A DNA stretch of 5,292 nt from Actinomycetes bacterium (GTDB lineage: Bacteria; Actinomycetota; Actinomycetes; Propionibacteriales; Propionibacteriaceae), in the NCBI GenBank assembly GCA_021794705.1, contig JAJYQH010000281.1, positions 1 to 5,292 on the forward strand, read 5' to 3'. The notes beneath the pieces are model-generated. The model had not been told where the DNA came from and ran no database searches. It saw nothing but the letters and a program-made list of their open reading frames with translations. How positions within the stretch are numbered: the first letter of the stretch is position 1; each line of letters opens with the position of its first letter. The position numbers were made by a program, and so were the translations under genes. Positions 1-5,292 of this stretch are shown in pieces.

Positions 1-761
<761 letters not shown>

Positions 762-900
762 TTAGGGCTCCTTCTGGTGTGACGCTTCCGAGGTCTTCGA
801 AGCGCTCGTTTCCTGAAAACGCTTTGGGGATTTTCCCACAGCGCCGCACTCGGTGCGTGACTTTGGGTCGGACCCCAGCACTGGCGGGCGTCGGGGAACC
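762..900 (-). promoter_or_regulatory. Long structured 5' leader of tuf
   Basis: If transcription starts about 7 nt after the -10 box (near 900), the tuf mRNA has a leader of about 139 nt. It contains several short inverted repeats: CGCAC/GTGCG (845-849 with 853-857), TGGG/CCCA (864-867 with 874-877), CGTTT/AAACG (807-811 with 817-821) and CGCTTC/GAAGCG (783-788 with 799-804). The last ends just before the ribosome binding site. No convincing open frame or known riboswitch was recognised. A role in mRNA stability or translational control is inference only; the stems are short and could be chance in GC-rich sequence. Confidence 0.45.
768..773 (-). promoter_or_regulatory. Ribosome binding site of tuf
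   Basis: On the minus strand AAGGAG stands 6 nt before the GTG at 761. It is the strongest Shine-Dalgarno match in the window and decides the GTG start, which is also the start expected from the EF-Tu N-terminus. Confidence 0.9.
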
Positions 901-906
901 CGTCCA

Positions 907-934
907 AGTCTAGGGGATGCGCCCTGACTGTCAA
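907..934 (-). promoter_or_regulatory. Housekeeping-type promoter of tuf
   Basis: The -35 box is TTGACA (934 to 929, a perfect consensus) and the -10 box is TAGACT (912 to 907), with a 16-bp spacer. TAnnnT is the usual actinobacterial SigA -10 form. The -35 overlaps the U-run of the fusA terminator. The promoter explains how tuf can be expressed at a higher level than fusA, apart from read-through. The transcription start would be close to 900. Confidence 0.8.
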
Positions 935-981
935 AAGTGATCCGGCGTCCCCCAGCTGTGGGCTGAGAAACGCCGGATCAC
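933..981 (-). terminator. Intrinsic terminator after fusA
   Basis: A perfect 12-bp inverted repeat (GTGATCCGGCGT at 937-948 and its complement at 970-981) encloses a 21-nt loop. The loop can form an inner CCCA/TGGG stem. On the minus strand the stem is followed directly by TTTT (936-933). It begins 20 nt after the fusA stop. This is the clearest Rho-independent terminator in the window; its U-run is short, so some read-through into tuf is possible. Confidence 0.85.
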
Positions 982-1001
982 AGGGACTTACGGGCCGAGG
1001 A

Positions 1002-3101
<2,100 letters not shown>

Positions 3102-3238
3102 GTGGCTTCAACCTCAATCTCTGCAAGTCGTGTGAATGACGGCCGGGCCGAACGGCCCGGGGGTGGCCTGCGCACGAGGGTGCAGGCGTGGCCGGTGAGG
3201 CGATGGCGCCCCCTCCGGGCTCCGGAGGGGGCTGCGGG
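3102..3238 (-). promoter_or_regulatory. rpsG-fusA spacer with three hairpins
   Basis: This 137-nt untranslated spacer lies between the S7 and EF-G genes. In mRNA order it holds a perfect 11-bp stem with a 3-nt loop (3208-3218 with 3222-3232), starting 6 nt after the rpsG stop. A CCTGC/GCAGG stem (3167-3171 with 3182-3186) follows, then a perfect 8-bp CCGGGCCG/CGGCCCGG stem (3143-3150 with 3153-3160). The fusA ribosome binding site GAGG is at 3112-3115. No U-run follows any stem and no -35/-10 pair was recognised. The spacer could be an attenuator, an RNA-processing or stability element, or a protein-binding site. Confidence 0.5.
3208..3232 (-). terminator. Strong hairpin just after rpsG (terminator-like, no U-run)
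   Basis: GCCCCCTCCGG and CCGGAGGGGGC form a perfect 11-bp stem closing a 3-nt loop, placed 6 nt after the rpsG stop codon. On the minus strand it is followed by GCGCCATCGCC-type sequence with no run of T, so it is not a classical intrinsic terminator. It may cause partial termination, pausing or 3'-end protection of the rpsL-rpsG mRNA, lowering fusA relative to S12 and S7. That role is inferred. Confidence 0.5.
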
Positions 3239-3709
3239 TCACCAGCGGTAGTGGGCGAAGGCGCGGTTGGCCTCGGCCATCTTGTGCGTGTCCTCGCGGC
3301 GCTTCACCGAAGCGCCCAGGCCGTTGCTGGCGTCGAGGATCTCGTTCATCAGCCGCTCGGACATCGTCTTCTCGCGGCGGGCGCGGGAGAAGTTGACCAG
3401 CCAGCGCAGCGACAGCGTGTTGCCGCGGGCCGGCTTCACCTCGACCGGCACCTGGTAGGTGGCGCCACCGACGCGGCGGGACTTCACCTCGACGGCCGGC
3501 TTGATGTTGTCGAGCGCCTTCTTCAAGGTGACGACGGGGTCGACGCCGGTCTTGGTGCGGGTGCCCTCGAGCGCGGAGTAGACGATGTTCTGGGCGACGG
3601 TCTTCTTGCCGTCGAGCAGGATCTTGCTCACCAGCTGGCTCACCACGGGCGAGCCGTAGACCGGGTCGACGACGACGGGGCGCTTGGGCGCCGGTCCCTT
3701 GCGAGGCAT
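3239..3709 (-). CDS. rpsG: 30S ribosomal protein S7
   Basis: S7 is a primary 16S rRNA-binding protein that nucleates assembly of the 30S head and lines the E site and mRNA exit path. The 156-residue product matches the usual bacterial S7 length. It begins [20 protein letters not shown] and carries the family core [22 protein letters not shown], the rRNA- and tRNA-contact segment [16 protein letters not shown], and a C-terminal helix ending in RAFAHYRW. The ATG start is the only ATG start in the window. It overlaps the rpsL stop by one base (TAATG), and AAGGAG lies inside the end of rpsL five bases upstream, so translation is probably coupled to rpsL. The frame stays open upstream inside rpsL, but the family N-terminus and the ribosome binding site fix the start here. 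In E. coli S7 is the autogenous repressor of the str operon; whether it acts so here is unknown. Confidence 0.98.
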   Translation of the reverse strand: MPRKGPAPKRPVVVDPVYGSPVVSQLVSKILLDGKKTVAQNIVYSALEGTRTKTGVDPVVTLKKALDNIKPAVEVKSRRVGGATYQVPVEVKPARGNTLSLRWLVNFSRARREKTMSERLMNEILDASNGLGASVKRREDTHKMAEANRAFAHYRW

Positions 3710-4080
3710 TACTTCTCCTTCTTGGCGCCGTAACGGCTGCGCGCCTGCTTGCGGTTCTTCACGCCCTGCGTGTCGAGGGAACCGCGGATGATCTTGTACC
3801 GGACACCAGGAAGGTCCTTCACGCGGCCGCCGCGCACGAGCACCATCGAGTGCTCCTGGAGGTTGTGCCCCACGCCCGGGATGTAGGCGGTGACCTCGAC
3901 GCCCGACGACAGGCGCACACGGGCGACCTTGCGGAGGGCGGAGTTCGGCTTCTTCGGGGTGGTGGTGTACACGCGAGTGCACACGCCCCGGCGCTGGGGC
4001 GAGCCCTTGAGCGCGGGCGTCTTGTTCTTGCTGACCTTGTCAGTGCGGCCCTTGCGGACCAACTGCTGGATTGTAGGCAC
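3709..4080 (-). CDS. rpsL: 30S ribosomal protein S12
   Basis: S12 sits at the decoding centre of the 30S subunit and controls translational accuracy. The 123-residue product begins (M)[11 protein letters not shown] and contains the conserved segments [57 protein letters not shown] and the basic tail [11 protein letters not shown]. Lysines at 43 and 88, where changes give streptomycin resistance in well-studied bacteria, are both present, so the allele looks wild-type. Asp89, the residue that is methylthiolated in E. coli S12, is also present. The start is GTG. A purine-rich GAAAGAG lies 10 nt upstream (4091-4097). The frame remains open for about 80 codons upstream, but the universal S12 N-terminus fixes the start at 4080. 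It is the first gene of the str operon, after its own promoter and a leader of about 208 nt. Confidence 0.98.
   Translation of the reverse strand: MPTIQQLVRKGRTDKVSKNKTPALKGSPQRRGVCTRVYTTTPKKPNSALRKVARVRLSSGVEVTAYIPGVGHNLQEHSMVLVRGGRVKDLPGVRYKIIRGSLDTQGVKNRKQARSRYGAKKEK
3715..3720 (-). promoter_or_regulatory. Ribosome binding site of rpsG inside rpsL
   Basis: AAGGAG is read within the last codons of rpsL and stands 5 nt before the rpsG ATG. With the TAATG overlap it points to termination-reinitiation coupling between S12 and S7. Confidence 0.85.
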
Positions 4081-4288
4081 CGGCTGGTATCTCTTTCGTT
4101 GTCTGGAATGGTTGACCCTGGCTGTACGCCCCGCGTCCCCGCGACGGAAACCACCGCTGATTCCCGAGGCCGGATCTGGAGCGCCGTGCGTTCTCCGCAC
4201 CTGCCAGCGCGTCCTCGCAACGTTTAGGACGCGGGCCCGTGCCAGGGATCGCACTGCATGATTGCGCGCCCGACACTGCCGGGCACAG
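4081..4288 (-). promoter_or_regulatory. Long structured leader of the rpsL operon
   Basis: From the predicted start near 4288 to the rpsL GTG there are about 208 nt without a supported gene. The stretch contains a perfect 8-bp stem CGCGTCCT/AGGACGCG with a 10-nt loop holding the palindrome AACGTT (4208-4215 with 4226-4233). It also contains GCCCG/CGGGC (4268-4272 with 4280-4284) and GTGCG/CGCAC with a 5-nt loop (4186-4190 with 4196-4200). A possible 11-codon open frame (4259 to 4224, [11 protein letters not shown]) ends at the 8-bp hairpin but has no clear ribosome binding site. A control role is inferred from leader length and structure only. Confidence 0.5.
4208..4233 (-). repeat. Perfect 8-bp inverted repeat in the rpsL leader
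   Basis: CGCGTCCT and AGGACGCG pair perfectly around a 10-nt loop, about 55 nt after the predicted transcription start. No U-run follows on the minus strand, so it is not a simple intrinsic terminator. It may be an RNA structural element of the leader. Confidence 0.5.
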
Positions 4289-4294
4289 GGTACA

Positions 4295-4323
4295 AATCTA
4301 GTCGCCCGTCGAATACTGGTCAA
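4295..4323 (-). promoter_or_regulatory. Promoter of the rpsL-rpsG-fusA operon
   Basis: The -35 box is TTGACC (4323 to 4318) and the -10 box is TAGATT (4300 to 4295), with the optimal 17-bp spacer. This matches the SigA-type consensus well. The -35 overlaps the U-run of the terminator that ends the upstream MOSC gene. The -10 surroundings read CTAGATTTGTAC, nearly identical to CTAGACTTGGAC at the tuf promoter, suggesting common control of the two units. The transcription start would be near 4288. Confidence 0.8.
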
Positions 4324-4348
4324 AACCGGGGTCCTCGCCCCACCCCGG
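4322..4348 (-). terminator. Intrinsic terminator after the MOSC gene
   Basis: CCGGGGT and ACCCCGG (4326-4332 with 4342-4348) form a perfect 7-bp GC-rich stem with a 9-nt loop. On the minus strand the stem is followed directly by TTTT (4325-4322). It starts 7 nt after the MOSC stop codon and would insulate the ribosomal operon from transcription coming from rpoC and the MOSC gene. Confidence 0.75.
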
Positions 4349-4355
4349 GCGGGGG

Positions 4356-5066
4356 TCAGGAGGCGCTGTGGGTCTCTCGCCGCTCGAGCCGCTCCCGGTC
4401 GGACGCCGTGAGGAATGCGGACGCGGCCAGCACCCTCCCCGCGAGCTCACGCTTGCTGGTGAGAGCCCAGAAGAGGTCGCGGATGGTGACTCCGTGGTCG
4501 GGCACCGACACCCTCTCGATGGGATCGCCGGCCCGGATCTCGCCCGGCTGCAGCACGGACAGGTAGGTGCCGCAGCGTCCGGTCGCCGTGAACTCCCGGA
4601 TCCACCGCGCCCGGCCGGCCCATTCCTGGAAGGTGCGGCACGGGATGCGGGGGCAGCTGACCTGCAACTCGGCGGTGCCGACCCGCCACCGCTCCCCCAC
4701 GATCGCCTGCTCGGGCGCCAGGCCGACCACCGTGAGGTTCTCCCCCATCCAGCCGTCCGGCAGCCGGCGTCCGAGGACGCCCTCGTAGTGGTCGAGGTCG
4801 TCGCGGGCCACGGCGTAGACCGCCTGGGCGTCCCCGCCGTGATGGCGCCGGTCGCCGATGAAGTCGCCGCGCACGCCGCTGCCCGACAGGTCGGACTTCG
4901 GACCAGGGGCGAACACGTCGATCCGCTCCACGGGACGCTTGTCGATGCCGGTGACCGTGACATCGCTGCGGGTGTCGGGGTTGGGGCGCGAGGAGCCGAC
5001 GTTGACGCTGATCACCTGCGGACGGGCGGTCGTGGTCGGATCGGGGTACGCACCGCTGGTTGTCAC
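4356..5066 (-). CDS. MOSC-domain protein, YiiM-like
   Basis: This 236-residue protein is a stand-alone MOSC domain, a fold related to the C-terminal part of the molybdenum cofactor sulfurase. The relative YiiM of E. coli is linked to molybdenum cofactor-dependent detoxification of N-hydroxylated bases. The family signs are VISVNVG (18-24), [21 protein letters not shown] (75-95), GENLTV (108-113) and [11 protein letters not shown] (136-146); Cys143 matches the invariant MOSC cysteine. The C-terminal part [20 protein letters not shown] followed by VTIRDLF resembles the YiiM C-terminal region. Cys138 and Cys165 are additional cysteines. No signal peptide or membrane segment is seen, so it is likely cytoplasmic. 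The GTG start at 5066 lacks a Shine-Dalgarno but lies 7 nt from a -10-like box, fitting a leaderless mRNA. Residues 1-17 are Thr/Pro-rich, so a start at GTG 5015 is an alternative. Its substrate is unknown. Confidence 0.88.
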   Translation of the reverse strand: MTTSGAYPDPTTTARPQVISVNVGSSRPNPDTRSDVTVTGIDKRPVERIDVFAPGPKSDLSGSGVRGDFIGDRRHHGGDAQAVYAVARDDLDHYEGVLGRRLPDGWMGENLTVVGLAPEQAIVGERWRVGTAELQVSCPRIPCRTFQEWAGRARWIREFTATGRCGTYLSVLQPGEIRAGDPIERVSVPDHGVTIRDLFWALTSKRELAGRVLAASAFLTASDRERLERRETHSAS

Positions 5067-5072
5067 GGGCTC

Positions 5073-5078
5073 ACGCTA
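5073..5078 (-). promoter_or_regulatory. -10-like box giving a leaderless MOSC mRNA
   Basis: TAGCGT fits the actinobacterial TAnnnT pattern and ends 6 nt before the GTG at 5066, so transcription would start at or near the G of the start codon. No good -35 box was found. The region where it would lie is occupied by the inverted repeat CCGGCG/CGCCGG (5084-5089 with 5092-5097). Leaderless starts are common in this phylum, but this call is tentative. Confidence 0.4.
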
Positions 5079-5125
5079 GCCGACCGGCGTCCGCCGGCCC
5101 GGGTGCATCGCCTGATGAACGCCGA

Positions 5126-5158
5126 TGGCGGGGCGGCCCGGAAAGGGACACCCCGCCA
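5126..5158 (-). terminator. Hairpin after rpoC (terminator-like, no U-run)
   Basis: TGGCGGGG and CCCCGCCA (5126-5133 with 5151-5158) form a perfect 8-bp stem around a 17-nt loop, which can itself pair CCC with GGG. The hairpin starts 22 nt after the rpoC stop codon. No run of T follows on the minus strand, so termination may be partial or need another factor. Its placement at an operon end supports the call. Confidence 0.55.
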
Positions 5159-5180
5159 CCGATGAGCGGATGGGACCGGC

Positions 5181-5292
5181 TCAGCGCATGTCGCCGAAGT
5201 CGAGGTCCTCCAGCGGCACCGCCGGACCCGTGGTCGACCCGAAGTCGTAGTCGTACGGGTCGTAGCTCATGGTGAACGCCGTGGCCTTGGCC
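5181..5292 (-). CDS. rpoC: RNA polymerase beta' subunit, C-terminal end (partial)
   Basis: Only the last 36 codons are in the window; the reading frame enters at 5291 and stops at TGA 5183-5181. The peptide ends SYDPYDYDFGSTTGPAVPLE followed by DLDFGDMR. An acidic, Tyr-rich tail ending in a VPLED...DFG motif is typical of actinobacterial RpoC C-termini. No catalytic part of beta' is visible. The position upstream of the str operon on the same strand matches the conserved bacterial order rpoB-rpoC-rpsL-rpsG-fusA-tuf. The call rests on a short tail plus synteny, so it is slightly less certain than the others. Confidence 0.85.
   Translation of the reverse strand, partial: AKATAFTMSYDPYDYDFGSTTGPAVPLEDLDFGDMR

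Noticed and set aside
3121..3238. A separate promoter for fusA in the rpsG-fusA spacer
   Set aside because: No paired -35/-10 boxes with acceptable spacing were found; the AT-richer part near the fusA start gives no TAnnnT box at a useful distance.
3710..3982. An extended S7 starting inside rpsL
   Set aside because: The S7 N-terminus [11 protein letters not shown] and the AAGGAG site place the start at 3709. The upstream part is rpsL read in another frame.
4081..4323. An N-terminal extension of about 81 residues on S12
   Set aside because: The frame is open by chance in GC-rich DNA. S12 proteins begin at (M)PTIQQL, and the extension would start inside the -35 box, upstream of the predicted transcript start.
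4368..5165. A 265-codon plus-strand frame opposite the MOSC gene
   Set aside because: The minus-strand frame carries clear MOSC motifs; this frame has none and spans the MOSC promoter region.

Overview
This GC-rich window carries the 'str' ribosomal region of a high-GC Gram-positive bacterium, almost certainly a member of the Actinomycetota. The family assignment rests on the EF-G, S7, S12 and EF-Tu sequences, the strong G/C bias at third codon positions, the frequent GTG starts, and an RpoC tail ending in a VPLED...DFG motif. The order or genus cannot be fixed from the sequence alone. Every real gene lies on the minus strand, so transcription runs from right to left.

In transcription order, the window first holds the last 36 codons of rpoC (RNA polymerase beta'), ending at 5181. 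A GC-rich hairpin without a U-run follows. Next comes a YiiM-like MOSC-domain protein (5066 to 4356) whose GTG start sits 7 nt from a TAGCGT box, suggesting a leaderless mRNA. Its intrinsic terminator runs straight into a strong promoter (TTGACC-17-TAGATT). That promoter drives rpsL (S12, GTG start at 4080), preceded by a structured leader of about 208 nt. rpsG (S7) overlaps rpsL by one base (TAATG). A 137-nt spacer rich in hairpins separates rpsG from fusA (EF-G, GTG start at 3101). After fusA, a strong intrinsic terminator again overlaps a promoter (TTGACA-16-TAGACT), which drives tuf (EF-Tu, GTG start at 761) through a leader of about 139 nt. tuf runs off the left edge after 253 codons.

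The genes form a translation module: S12 and S7 are 30S proteins, EF-G drives translocation and EF-Tu delivers aminoacyl-tRNA. The MOSC gene is metabolically unrelated and appears to be a separate transcription unit between rpoC and rpsL.

No new multi-gene system, mobile element, CRISPR array or RNA gene is visible. The most interesting features are regulatory. Two promoters are each fused to the terminator of the preceding gene through a shared TTTTGAC, and their -10 regions share CTAGAYTTGKAC. There are also structured leaders or spacers before rpsL, fusA and tuf, and the EF-Tu G5 motif is divergent.
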